Assembly: GCF_025717045.1 (NCBI RefSeq)
Contig: NZ_JAOVZN010000008.1
Location: 241,538 to 305,537, forward strand
DNA: 64,000 nucleotides
Direction: 5' to 3'
Source of the DNA: Flavobacterium sp. SH_e
Lineage (GTDB): Bacteria > Bacteroidota > Bacteroidia > Flavobacteriales > Flavobacteriaceae
The notes under the pieces are model-generated. The model saw only the letters and a list, made by a program, of their open reading frames with translations, made no database searches and had not been told where the DNA came from. Shown one piece after another: positions 34,769 through 41,939 of the stretch; position 1 is the first letter of the stretch; each line of letters starts with the position of its first letter. Both the position numbers and the translations under genes were made by a program.

Positions 34769-36019
34769 ATGAAACTAATCATCAAAAGCGCCAAAATTAT
34801 CGACTCAAAAAGTCCGTTTCACAACAAGACTGTTGATCTTTTAATTGCAGATGGTGTAATAGAAAAAATAGGAGTTTCTCTTCCAAATGACGATGCAGAA
34901 GTAGTGCGATTTGATAATCTTCATGTTTCTCAAGGCTGGTTTGATAGCAGTGTTTCTCTTGGAGAACCAGGTTATGAAGACAGAGAAACCATTTCAAACG
35001 GATTGAACGTTGCCGCAAAAAGCGGATTCACAGCAATTGGATTACAGCCAAACTCTTTACCAATTATTGACAATCAATCTCAGGTAAATTTTGTAAAAAA
35101 TAAAGCAAATGGTTTTGCGACAGAAATTTTCCCAATCGGCGCATTAACTAAAGCCAGCGAAGGAAAAGACATGGCAGAACTTTTTGATATGAAAAACTCG
35201 GGAGCAATCGCTTTTGGAGATTATAATAAAAGTATTGACAACGCTAATATTCTGAAAATCGCTTTACAATACGTGCAGGATTTTGACGGATTGGTAATTG
35301 CATATTCGCAAGATCCAAACATTAAAGGAAATGGTGTTGCAAACGAAGGAATTGTTTCTACAAGATTAGGCTTGAAAGGAATTCCAAATCTTGCCGAAGA
35401 ACTTCAAATTTCAAGAAACTTATTTTTATTGGAATATACTGGCGGAAAACTTCATATTCCGACTATTTCTACGGCAAAATCGGTGGAATTAATTAGAGAA
35501 GCCAAAGCTAAAGGTTTACAAGTAACTTGCAGCGCATCTGTACATCATTTGGTTTTAACCGATGAAAAACTAGACGGTTTTGATACTCGTTTTAAAGTTA
35601 CGCCACCATTGCGTACAGAAGTTGACAGACAAGCTTTGCTTAACGGAGTTGCTGACGGAACTATCGACTTGATTACTTCAGACCATAATCCGATTGATAT
35701 TGAATTCAAAAAAATGGAATTTGATACAGCTAAAAACGGAACAATTGGACTAGAAAGCGCTTTTGGAGCTTTATTAACGGTTTTACCAGTAGAAACAATT
35801 GTTTCGAAATTAACTGCTGCAAGAAGTATTTTTGGTTTAGAAAACAACACAATTGAAGAAGGCGCAAAAGCTAATATCACTTTGTTTACAACAGAAGGAA
35901 AATCAACTTTTACTAAAGAAAACATCCTTTCAAAATCTAAAAATTCTGCTTTCTTAGGAACTGAACTTAAAGGTTCTGTTTACGGAATTTTTAATCAAAA
36001 TCAACTAGTTACAAAATAA
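34769..36019 (+). CDS. Dihydroorotase-like protein without metal-binding histidines
   Basis: A 416-residue amidohydrolase-fold protein matching type I dihydroorotase along its length. The metal-binding HxH of DHOase (D-x-H-x-H-L-R) reads D59-S-S61-V-S63-L-G65. The usual HVxH motif reads L-H229-I-P-T-I-S-T, losing its second histidine, and the HxED-type motif reads YSQDP. D305 of TSDHNP and the VHHLVLTD segment remain. These losses predict a catalytically inactive pseudo-enzyme, like the PyrC' subunit that supports aspartate transcarbamoylase in pseudomonads; that parallel is inference. A genuine pyrC would be expected elsewhere. It is probably co-transcribed with the small membrane protein 4 bp downstream. 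Confidence 0.85.
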   Translation: MKLIIKSAKIIDSKSPFHNKTVDLLIADGVIEKIGVSLPNDDAEVVRFDNLHVSQGWFDSSVSLGEPGYEDRETISNGLNVAAKSGFTAIGLQPNSLPIIDNQSQVNFVKNKANGFATEIFPIGALTKASEGKDMAELFDMKNSGAIAFGDYNKSIDNANILKIALQYVQDFDGLVIAYSQDPNIKGNGVANEGIVSTRLGLKGIPNLAEELQISRNLFLLEYTGGKLHIPTISTAKSVELIREAKAKGLQVTCSASVHHLVLTDEKLDGFDTRFKVTPPLRTEVDRQALLNGVADGTIDLITSDHNPIDIEFKKMEFDTAKNGTIGLESAFGALLTVLPVETIVSKLTAARSIFGLENNTIEEGAKANITLFTTEGKSTFTKENILSKSKNSAFLGTELKGSVYGIFNQNQLVTK

Positions 36020-36023
36020 TACA

Positions 36024-36350
36024 ATGAATAATTCAATCGAAGAAGGAAAACCAATTGCGATCACTAGCTACATTCTAATTATTGGTGTTTTGATCGCCAT
36101 GAGCATGAATTCTGAGAACAAAAACAGTTTTGCTTCTTTTCATATCCGTCAATCTTTAGGATTATCTTTAACCTTTATTTCTTTGGGGGCAATCATCAGT
36201 AATTTTGATAGTTTCTTCATTACTTTCCCAATGTGGATTTGTATTTCAATCCTGTGGACTTTTGGTATTTTTAATGCTATTCAAGGGCAAATGAGACCAA
36301 TTCCTTTAGTTGGGGAATTGTTTCAAAAATGGTTTAAAAAAATCGGATAA
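36024..36350 (+). CDS. Small membrane protein (DUF4870/Tic20-like)
   Basis: A 108-residue protein with three helices (residues about 10-27, 44-62 and 66-86), a FASFHIRQSLGLSL segment and a GQMRPIPLVGELFQKWF tail. The FHIRQ and IPLVGE pattern is that of DUF4870/Tic20-like membrane proteins, whose function is unknown. It starts 4 bp after the dihydroorotase-like stop, which suggests co-transcription and perhaps translational coupling. Confidence 0.75.
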   Translation: MNNSIEEGKPIAITSYILIIGVLIAMSMNSENKNSFASFHIRQSLGLSLTFISLGAIISNFDSFFITFPMWICISILWTFGIFNAIQGQMRPIPLVGELFQKWFKKIG

Positions 36351-36353
36351 AAT

Positions 36354-36382
36354 TTACAATTCACAATTCACAATTGACAATT
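36354..36382. repeat. CAATTCACAATT direct repeats before the esterase gene
   Basis: ACAATTCACAATTCACAATT and GACAATT follow each other in the gap between two genes. They are another dispersed flavobacterial word; no function is evident. Confidence 0.55.
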
Positions 36383-36386
36383 AAAA

Positions 36387-37031
36387 ATGAATCTATCTTT
36401 AGAATATAAAATACAAGAACCAAAAGTAATTTTAGATAAGAATCCGTTATTGCTTTTATTGCACGGATATGGCAGCAATGAAGCCGATTTATTTTCTTTT
36501 GCTTCAGAGCTTCCAGACAATTATTACATCATTTCTGCTAGAGCGCCTTACAATTTACAATATGGGGCTTACGCTTGGTACGCGATTAATTTCGATGCCG
36601 ATCAAAATAAATTTTCTGATAATGAACAAGCAAAATCTTCTCGTGATGTAATTGCTAATTTCATTGACGAATTGGTTTCCAATTATCCAATTGATACTAA
36701 CAATGTAACTTTAATCGGATTTAGCCAAGGATCTATTTTAAGTTATGCTACGGCGCTTTCTTATCCAGAAAAAATTCAGAGAGTAGTTGCTATGAGCGGT
36801 TATTTCAATGAAGAAATTATCAAAGATGGTTTTGAACAAAACGATTTCAAAGATTTAAAAATATTCGCTTCACACGGAACTGTAGATCAAGTTATTCCAA
36901 TTGAGTGGGCAAGAAAAACTCCAGCGATTTTAGAGAAATTAGATATTCCAGTTACTTACAAAGAATATCCTGTTGGACATGGAGTCGCTCCGCAGAATTT
37001 CTTTGATTTTAAGAATTGGCTTTCTTTATAA
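36387..37031 (+). CDS. Alpha/beta hydrolase (carboxylesterase/phospholipase family)
   Basis: A 214-residue alpha/beta hydrolase of the carboxylesterase/acyl-protein thioesterase type. Oxyanion-side motif LLLLHGYGSNEADLF is at the start. The catalytic triad is S113 in GFSQGS, D167 in SHGTVDQVIP and H198 in PVGHGVAP. No signal peptide, so it is cytoplasmic; the likely activity is on short- to medium-chain esters or thioesters. The stop overlaps the first bases of a dispersed repeat at 37031. Confidence 0.9.
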   Translation: MNLSLEYKIQEPKVILDKNPLLLLLHGYGSNEADLFSFASELPDNYYIISARAPYNLQYGAYAWYAINFDADQNKFSDNEQAKSSRDVIANFIDELVSNYPIDTNNVTLIGFSQGSILSYATALSYPEKIQRVVAMSGYFNEEIIKDGFEQNDFKDLKIFASHGTVDQVIPIEWARKTPAILEKLDIPVTYKEYPVGHGVAPQNFFDFKNWLSL

Positions 37032-37060
37032 GTTTTCAGTATTCACTAGCAGTTTTCAGT
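37031..37060 (+). repeat. AGTTTTCAGT-type repeat, left of the TPR-like gene
   Basis: Two AGTTTTCAGT words separated by ATTCACTAGC lie directly after the esterase stop. An inverted relative lies at 37784-37813 on the far side of the gene between them. Confidence 0.75.
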
Positions 37061-37079
37061 TTTACCAAACAATTAGTTT

Positions 37080-37718
37080 ATGGCAACAGATTGGTATCGA
37101 AGAAAATCTTGGTCGAAAACAGATGAGGAAGAATTCTTTGCAAAACTTTCTCGTGCAAGAAAAGATGGAAGAGCTCAATATCTTAAAATTCAAGCAATAG
37201 AATTAGTTGACACTAAAAAGCCTAAGCTTTTACAAGTTGCGAAGGAATTATTAAGCAAAGTTCTAAATGAATATCCAGACGACAATTTCAACAAAGCTTC
37301 TGTTTATCACACTTTTGGAGATATTTTTCAACTTGAAAACAATATTGAAAAAGCACTCGAATATTATAAAAATGCTATTGATTTTGAAAAAGTATATCCA
37401 AATGTAATTACTCAATCCTATTTAGATTACTCTGAAATAGTGGTAAAAAACCAATTAGAAGATTTATATCCAATTGCTGAAGAAATATTAGAAAGTAAAA
37501 CTTCGGGATTATTATTTCCGATTGAAAAATATAAAGTTTTCTCCTTACTTGCGATAATAAATGGGCATAATTCAAACATCGAAATTGCAAAAAAGTATTC
37601 CGAATTAGCTAATGAAAATGCGAATAAAACAACTTCAGGTTTAAGTTATCATAAACATCTCGGAATAGTTTCAGAAAGAGATAATTTACTTGAAAAATTG
37701 ACAAAAAAGTTTTTATAA
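37080..37718 (+). CDS. TPR-like helical protein, uncharacterised
   Basis: A 212-residue all-helical protein. TPR-like repeats are visible at about 90-130 (ASVYHTFGDIFQLENNIEKALEYY and following) and possibly around 140-190. The N-terminal 30 residues are polar and basic. No signal or anchor, so it is cytoplasmic. TPR proteins usually mediate protein contacts, but no partner is indicated. It is flanked on both sides by arms of the same dispersed repeat in opposite orientation, and a strong hairpin follows. Confidence 0.7.
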   Translation: MATDWYRRKSWSKTDEEEFFAKLSRARKDGRAQYLKIQAIELVDTKKPKLLQVAKELLSKVLNEYPDDNFNKASVYHTFGDIFQLENNIEKALEYYKNAIDFEKVYPNVITQSYLDYSEIVVKNQLEDLYPIAEEILESKTSGLLFPIEKYKVFSLLAIINGHNSNIEIAKKYSELANENANKTTSGLSYHKHLGIVSERDNLLEKLTKKFL

Positions 37719-37734
37719 CATCCACATTACTTAA

Positions 37735-37775
37735 AACTTTGTCAAAGTTTGAAACTTTGACAAAGTTCTTTTTTA
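37735..37775. terminator. Strong hairpin terminator after the TPR-like gene
   Basis: AACTTTGTCAAAGTTT and AAACTTTGACAAAGTT are near-perfect reverse complements, followed by TTCTTTTTT. It could form a long stem in RNA; on the minus strand it may also end the lipoprotein transcript. Confidence 0.85.
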
Positions 37776-37783
37776 CAATTCAA

Positions 37784-37813
37784 GACTGAAAACTGAGACT
37801 GCGACTGTAAACT
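37784..37813 (-). repeat. AGTTTTCAGT(CGCAGT)-type repeat, right of the TPR-like gene
   Basis: On the minus strand it reads AGTTTACAGTCGCAGTCTCA then GTTTTCAGTC. Same family as 31335, 37031 and 57262, in opposite orientation to the copy at 37031. Confidence 0.75.
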
Positions 37814-38242
37814 TTATTCTCCTGTATAAAGAATCTTTCCTGCTTTTTTCAAAACATATCCTTTCCATGGAATTAACTGCCAATCCCCGTTAACCCAAGA
37901 ATCTCCTTCAGATTTTCTCTCTAAAATGATGGATTCTTTTTGAGTATCTAAAAAAAGTTCTGCTTTATTTCCGTCAAAAATCACATAAGAAACAGTAGAA
38001 TACGTTTTTCCATCTTCCGCATGGTTCAGTTTTGTACTATTTTCAAAAATACGAATACAGTCTTTTTTAAGTGCTGACCAAGTATAGCCGGCTGATGCTT
38101 TACAACCATGCGAATCAACATCTGCGCCAACAACCGTTTCTTTTTTTGGTTCCTTTGGAGCTGTATTTACATTTTCCTGAGAAACTTTTTTAGCGCAAGA
38201 AAACGCGCTTACAACAATCAAAAACAAAAACATCTTTTTCAT
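37814..38242 (-). CDS. Uncharacterised lipoprotein
   Basis: A 142-residue protein from ATG 38242 (MKKMFLFLIVVSAFSC, Cys16 lipobox); an upstream ATG at 38266 would place the signal too far inside. The mature part has two segments with cysteines (GCKASAGYTWSALKKDCIRIFE, read as two blocks) and a short beta-rich C-terminus with a VNGDWQLIPW motif. The Cys-containing GYTWS block recurs in Bacteroidota lipoproteins of unknown function. It follows the 167-residue anchored protein on the same strand. Confidence 0.75.
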   Translation of the reverse strand: MKKMFLFLIVVSAFSCAKKVSQENVNTAPKEPKKETVVGADVDSHGCKASAGYTWSALKKDCIRIFENSTKLNHAEDGKTYSTVSYVIFDGNKAELFLDTQKESIILERKSEGDSWVNGDWQLIPWKGYVLKKAGKILYTGE

Positions 38243-38286
38243 AATCCTATTTGATTTAAAGGTCAAAAAAAAATAGGATTAAAATC

Positions 38287-38790
38287 CTATTTTTGATATA
38301 ACCAAGTTTGATTTACTTCAAAGGTAATATTATCGTCGTTATCAACAAAGTATTTTAACAAGACTTCTCCCCATAATTCTCCATTACTGTAGTCTGCAAT
38401 AATCCATCTATGGTTTAAGATTTTTACCTTATTGATAATAAATTTATTTGGCCCAATTTGATCTTGTCCTGTATAAGGATTCCCTTTAGGATTTGAATTA
38501 AAATCTAAAAGTTTTTCAGTTACAACTGGAATCAGTTTTTCGTACAAAATTACTTTTCCGCCAGAAGCACTATTATCAAAATAATTTTGTGCATTTTCAT
38601 TGTGTTCCAAAGAAAAATAATCAGCTTCTGCCAGTTTATTTTTCATAAGACTAATGCTGTCTCTTAATTTCTTAGTTGTTTTATCATATCTATCTTGTCC
38701 AAATTTCACTTCTCCGCTATAAAATGCGTATGTAAACACATTCATTAAAATAGCAAGAATAAAAAGATAAAGCATTAAGGATTTTTTCAT
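38287..38790 (-). CDS. Membrane-anchored protein, uncharacterised
   Basis: A 167-residue protein with a single N-terminal helix (residues about 5-24, no cleavage motif) followed by a charged helical stretch and a beta-rich C-terminal half with IINKVKILNHRWIIADYSNGELWG (two blocks). I recognise no domain. It starts 12 bp after the MBL hydrolase stop and precedes the lipoprotein gene, so the three minus-strand genes are probably an operon. Confidence 0.7.
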   Translation of the reverse strand: MKKSLMLYLFILAILMNVFTYAFYSGEVKFGQDRYDKTTKKLRDSISLMKNKLAEADYFSLEHNENAQNYFDNSASGGKVILYEKLIPVVTEKLLDFNSNPKGNPYTGQDQIGPNKFIINKVKILNHRWIIADYSNGELWGEVLLKYFVDNDDNITFEVNQTWLYQK

Positions 38791-38802
38791 TGTGTGGTAT
38801 AA

Positions 38803-39567
38803 TTAAATTGTAATTTCTAAATTGTCATAAGCCAAGAAAACATTTTCAGGAAGTTGTTTCTGCACTTCTTCATGAAAACCTAAAACGTGGCTGATATGGG
38901 TTAAATAAGCTCTCTCCGGCTTTACTAAATTGATAAAGTCCAGCGCTTCCTGTAAATTGAAATGTGTATCGTGAGGTTCAACGCGCAAAGCATTTATCAC
39001 CAAAACTTTCAAACCTTTCAGCTTATCAACTTCAGATTCTTCTATCGTTTTTACATCGGTTAAATAAGCAAAATCATCAATTCGATAACCAAAAACCTGC
39101 AAATCACCATGCATTGCATTTATCGGTATTGCCATTTTGTCTCCTACTGTAAAAGGCGCATTGTTATGCACTTCGATTGTTTTTACACTCGGAGCTCCAG
39201 GATATTTATTTACAGTCTCAAAAACATAATCAAAACGGCGTCTTAAGTTATCTAAAACGCGTTTATGTCCATAAATTGGAATTTCTCCTTGTCTAAAATT
39301 AAACGGGCGTATATCGTCTAATCCAGCTGTATGATCTGCATGTTCGTGCGTAAAAAGAATTGCATCTAATTTTCTACATCCACAAGAAAGCATTTGCTGT
39401 CTAAAATCAGGACCGCAATCGATTACAAATGAATGTTCCTCCCATGTAATCCAAATGGAAACGCGGAGCCTTTTATCCTTAGCATCAGTGCTTTTACAAA
39501 CAGGATGATCGATTCCGATGATCGGAATGCCTTGAGAAGTACCAGTACCTAAAAAATAGACCTTCAA
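38803..39567 (-). CDS. MBL-fold metallo-hydrolase (PhnP-like)
   Basis: A 254-residue metallo-beta-lactamase-fold protein. The metal-binding motif is H74-E-H76-A-D78-H79 (FTHEHADHTAGLDD), with the conserved CGPDFRQQML, AMHGDLQVFGYRI and YLTHISHVLG segments. The set of motifs resembles PhnP and related cyclic phosphodiesterases or tRNase Z-like hydrolases. It is cytoplasmic; the precise substrate is open. It is the first gene of a likely operon with the anchored protein and lipoprotein. Confidence 0.85.
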   Translation of the reverse strand: MKVYFLGTGTSQGIPIIGIDHPVCKSTDAKDKRLRVSIWITWEEHSFVIDCGPDFRQQMLSCGCRKLDAILFTHEHADHTAGLDDIRPFNFRQGEIPIYGHKRVLDNLRRRFDYVFETVNKYPGAPSVKTIEVHNNAPFTVGDKMAIPINAMHGDLQVFGYRIDDFAYLTDVKTIEESEVDKLKGLKVLVINALRVEPHDTHFNLQEALDFINLVKPERAYLTHISHVLGFHEEVQKQLPENVFLAYDNLEITI

Positions 39568-39585
39568 TTGAACTTAATTTTTTTA

Positions 39586-39593
39586 CAAAAATA
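39586..39593 (-). promoter_or_regulatory. Candidate -7 element TATTTTTG for the MBL hydrolase gene
   Basis: On the minus strand TATTTTTG is a full match to TAnnTTTG, 18 bp before the ATG. No TTG at the proper distance is present. Confidence 0.45.
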
Positions 39594-39627
39594 GGATTAT
39601 TTCTCTTTCATTAGAACCCTAATTTAC

Positions 39628-39635
39628 TAACTTTG
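39628..39635 (+). promoter_or_regulatory. Candidate -7 element TAACTTTG for the 486-residue protein
   Basis: TAACTTTG is a full match to TAnnTTTG, 22 bp before the ATG. It lies back to back with the MBL -7 element; again no TTG is found at the usual distance. Confidence 0.45.
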
Positions 39636-39657
39636 TAACAAATCTATTTAAAATAAA

Positions 39658-41118
39658 ATGGGTACAGAAATAAAACTCAAAGGTGACAAGGTCATCGAAC
39701 AGATTCCTTCTATAAAAGACAAAGCATTACGCATTAATTTAAACGAGAATATTTACGGAACGTTTGCTGAAATTGGCGCTGGACAAGAAACAGTTAGGCA
39801 TTTTTTCAGATCCGGAGGTTCTTCAGGAACTATTGCAAAAGCGATGTCTGCCTACGATAAAGATTTTAGTGACGCCGTTTATGGCGCTGAAACTGATGGA
39901 AGATATGTTACCGAAGAGCGTTTAAAAAAAATGCTTACCCATGAAAGCCAGATCATTGAAGAGCGTTTAAGCAGAGAAAAACACCCAACAAAACTTTTCT
40001 TTAGTTACGCCAACACTGTAGCGACGATAGATTTTGCTAAACAATTTAAAGGTCACGGATGGGTTGGAATTCGATACCAAATTGAACCAGACGAGGCTTA
40101 CAACGAAATTATTCTTCATATTCGTTTTAAAGAAACTGACGCAAGACTACAACAAGAAACACTTGGTATTTTAGGAGTTAACTTAATTTACGGTGCTTTT
40201 TACAAATACAATGATCCAAAACGCTTACTTCGTTATTTATACGATCACTTAGATAAAGACCAATTAGAAATCGATACCATCAACTTTTCTGGACCTCGTT
40301 TCGCCGATGTCGATAATCGTTTGATGAGTTTGCAGTTGGTAAAAAACGGAATGACTGATGCCGTAATGTTTAATCCTGAAGGGAAAAACATTCTACCTGC
40401 AGCAATTTTATACAAAAAGAACCTTTTGGCCTTAAGAGGAAGTTTCCGTCCTGTTACTAAAGTAAATATGGACATGTACGAGAAATCTTTGGAAATGTTT
40501 CTCAAAGAAAATAAGGTTGAGAAAAACAATACTCTTGTAATTTTTGAAATTACACTTTCGAATTTAAGATCAGATGGAGAAATTGACGAAAGAGATTTTA
40601 TGGACAGAGCTGAATTACTTTGTTCTCTTGGTCAAACGGTTATGATTTCGAATTTCCAAGAATACTATAAAGTAGTAGAATATTTTGCTAATTACACCAA
40701 AGCTCGTATGGGATTAGCAATGGGGGTAAACAATCTTGTTGATATTTTTGATGAGAAATACTATCGTCATTTAAGTGGAGGAATCTTGGAGGCTTTCGGA
40801 AAATTATTTTACCGTGATATGAAAGTTTTCTTATATCCAATGTTAGATGAAGATGGTTCATTGATGAATTCGAACAACTTAAAAGTTCATCCTAGAATGA
40901 AAGAGCTTTATAAATTCTTTAAATTCAACGGAAAAGTGGTAGATATTGAAGATTACGATCCGAATATCTTGAATGTCTTCTCTAGAGAAATCTTAAAAAT
41001 GATCAATCAAGGCAAAACTGGATGGGAACCAATGCTTCCTCCTGGAATTTCTGAAATTATAAAGGAACATCATCTTTTTGGATATCATCCGCAGAAAGAA
41101 CTAGAACAAAATACATAA
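39658..41118 (+). CDS. Conserved Bacteroidota protein of unknown function (486 residues)
   Basis: A cytoplasmic-type protein with no signal, membrane helix or standard nucleotide-binding motif. Conserved-looking blocks are YGTFAEIGAGQETVRHFFRSGG (two blocks), GTIAKAMSAYDKDFSDAVYG, LFFSYANTVATIDF and the C-terminal GHGWVGIRYQ-type segment. I recall such sequences being auto-annotated as nicotinate-nucleotide adenylyltransferase or otherwise, without a supporting motif here, so I treat those labels as unsupported. The gene is monocistronic, divergent from the MBL hydrolase gene. It is probably widespread in Bacteroidota. Confidence 0.8.
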   Translation: MGTEIKLKGDKVIEQIPSIKDKALRINLNENIYGTFAEIGAGQETVRHFFRSGGSSGTIAKAMSAYDKDFSDAVYGAETDGRYVTEERLKKMLTHESQIIEERLSREKHPTKLFFSYANTVATIDFAKQFKGHGWVGIRYQIEPDEAYNEIILHIRFKETDARLQQETLGILGVNLIYGAFYKYNDPKRLLRYLYDHLDKDQLEIDTINFSGPRFADVDNRLMSLQLVKNGMTDAVMFNPEGKNILPAAILYKKNLLALRGSFRPVTKVNMDMYEKSLEMFLKENKVEKNNTLVIFEITLSNLRSDGEIDERDFMDRAELLCSLGQTVMISNFQEYYKVVEYFANYTKARMGLAMGVNNLVDIFDEKYYRHLSGGILEAFGKLFYRDMKVFLYPMLDEDGSLMNSNNLKVHPRMKELYKFFKFNGKVVDIEDYDPNILNVFSREILKMINQGKTGWEPMLPPGISEIIKEHHLFGYHPQKELEQNT

Positions 41119-41124
41119 TAAAAA

Positions 41125-41153
41125 AAAGTCCCTTTATTGGGGCTTTTTTTTGT
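41125..41153 (+). terminator. Terminator of the 486-residue protein gene
   Basis: AAAAGTCCC and GGGGCTTTT pair (one G-U) around TTTATT, followed by a T-run. Confidence 0.75.
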
Positions 41154-41169
41154 TTCATGTTTTCTTTGT

Positions 41170-41376
41170 TTCATGTTTCAAGTTATTCCCGAAGCGAATA
41201 AAAAATTTTAACACAAAGCACACTAAGATTTTTTTTATGAGCCAAACTTAATAAAATGCAAAGTTCGCAAAGCTTTGTAAAGATCCAGCTTTGCGAACTT
41301 TTCGGGTTTTAGCTCTAGCAAAAAATACTTAGCGTGCTTTGCGGCAAAACTAAGCGTTAAGTAAAGAAACTTGAAA
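41170..41376. repeat. Three-tier nested inverted repeat
   Basis: Outer words TTCATGTTTCAAG (41170) and CTTGAAACTTGAAA (41370) pair imperfectly. Middle arms CAAAGCACACTAAG (near 41214) and CTTAGCGTGCTTTG (near 41328) pair with one mismatch. Inner arms AAGTTCGCAAAGCT (41261-41274) and AGCTTTGCGAACTT (41287-41300) pair perfectly. The 292-bp gap holds no credible gene; it separates convergent genes. Confidence 0.8.
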
Positions 41377-41410
41377 CTTGAAAAAAAAAAAAAACCTGAA
41401 ACAAAAATCT

Positions 41411-41863
41411 CTATTTCAAAATCTGCGAAGCGTGTTCCTTTGTTTTTACTTTTTCGATTACTTCTTCGATAATTCCTTTTTCGTCTATTACAAAAGTAGT
41501 TCTATGAATTCCGTCGTATTCTCTTCCCATAAATTTCTTTGGTCCCCAAACTCCAAATGCATTAATAACTGATTTGTCTTCATCAGCAATTAGCGGAAAA
41601 GGCAATTCATATTTTTCTTTGAATTTTACTTGCGCTTTTTGGCTGTCGGCACTTACCCCAAGAAGTTCATAATTATTAGCTTGAAAACGGTGAAAATTAT
41701 CTCTCAAATCACAAGCTTCTGCAGTACAACCCGGCGTACTTGCTTTTGGATAAAAGAAAACGACCAATTTTTTTCCAGCATAATCTGCCAGTTTATGTGT
41801 TTTTCCCTCTTGATCTGTTCCTGAAAAATTTGGCGCTTTATCTCCTGCTTTTAATGTTGTCAT
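41411..41863 (-). CDS. bcp: Thioredoxin-dependent thiol peroxidase (Bcp-type peroxiredoxin)
   Basis: A 150-residue peroxiredoxin of the Bcp/PrxQ family. Peroxidatic C46 lies in YPKASTPGCTAEACDLRD and the resolving C51 five residues on, as in Bcp. LKAGDKAPNFSG and FPLIADEDKSVINAFGVWG are the other family blocks. It reduces hydroperoxides in the cytoplasm with electrons from thioredoxin. Monocistronic, with a -7 element upstream. Confidence 0.94.
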   Translation of the reverse strand: MTTLKAGDKAPNFSGTDQEGKTHKLADYAGKKLVVFFYPKASTPGCTAEACDLRDNFHRFQANNYELLGVSADSQKAQVKFKEKYELPFPLIADEDKSVINAFGVWGPKKFMGREYDGIHRTTFVIDEKGIIEEVIEKVKTKEHASQILK

Positions 41864-41883
41864 ATCTTTTATTTTAGATTTAG

Positions 41884-41891
41884 CAAAGATA
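41884..41891 (-). promoter_or_regulatory. Candidate -7 element TATCTTTG of bcp
   Basis: On the minus strand TATCTTTG matches TAnnTTTG, 20 bp before the ATG. No TTG is at the usual distance. Confidence 0.4.
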
Positions 41892-41939
41892 ACTTATAAC
41901 TAATAATTCTTTATTTTTACAGACATTAAAATCACCAAA

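Noticed and set aside
41378..41572. A 64-codon plus-strand frame overlapping bcp
   Set aside because: It is antisense to bcp over most of its length and begins in an A-run; Phe/Lys-rich low-complexity translation.
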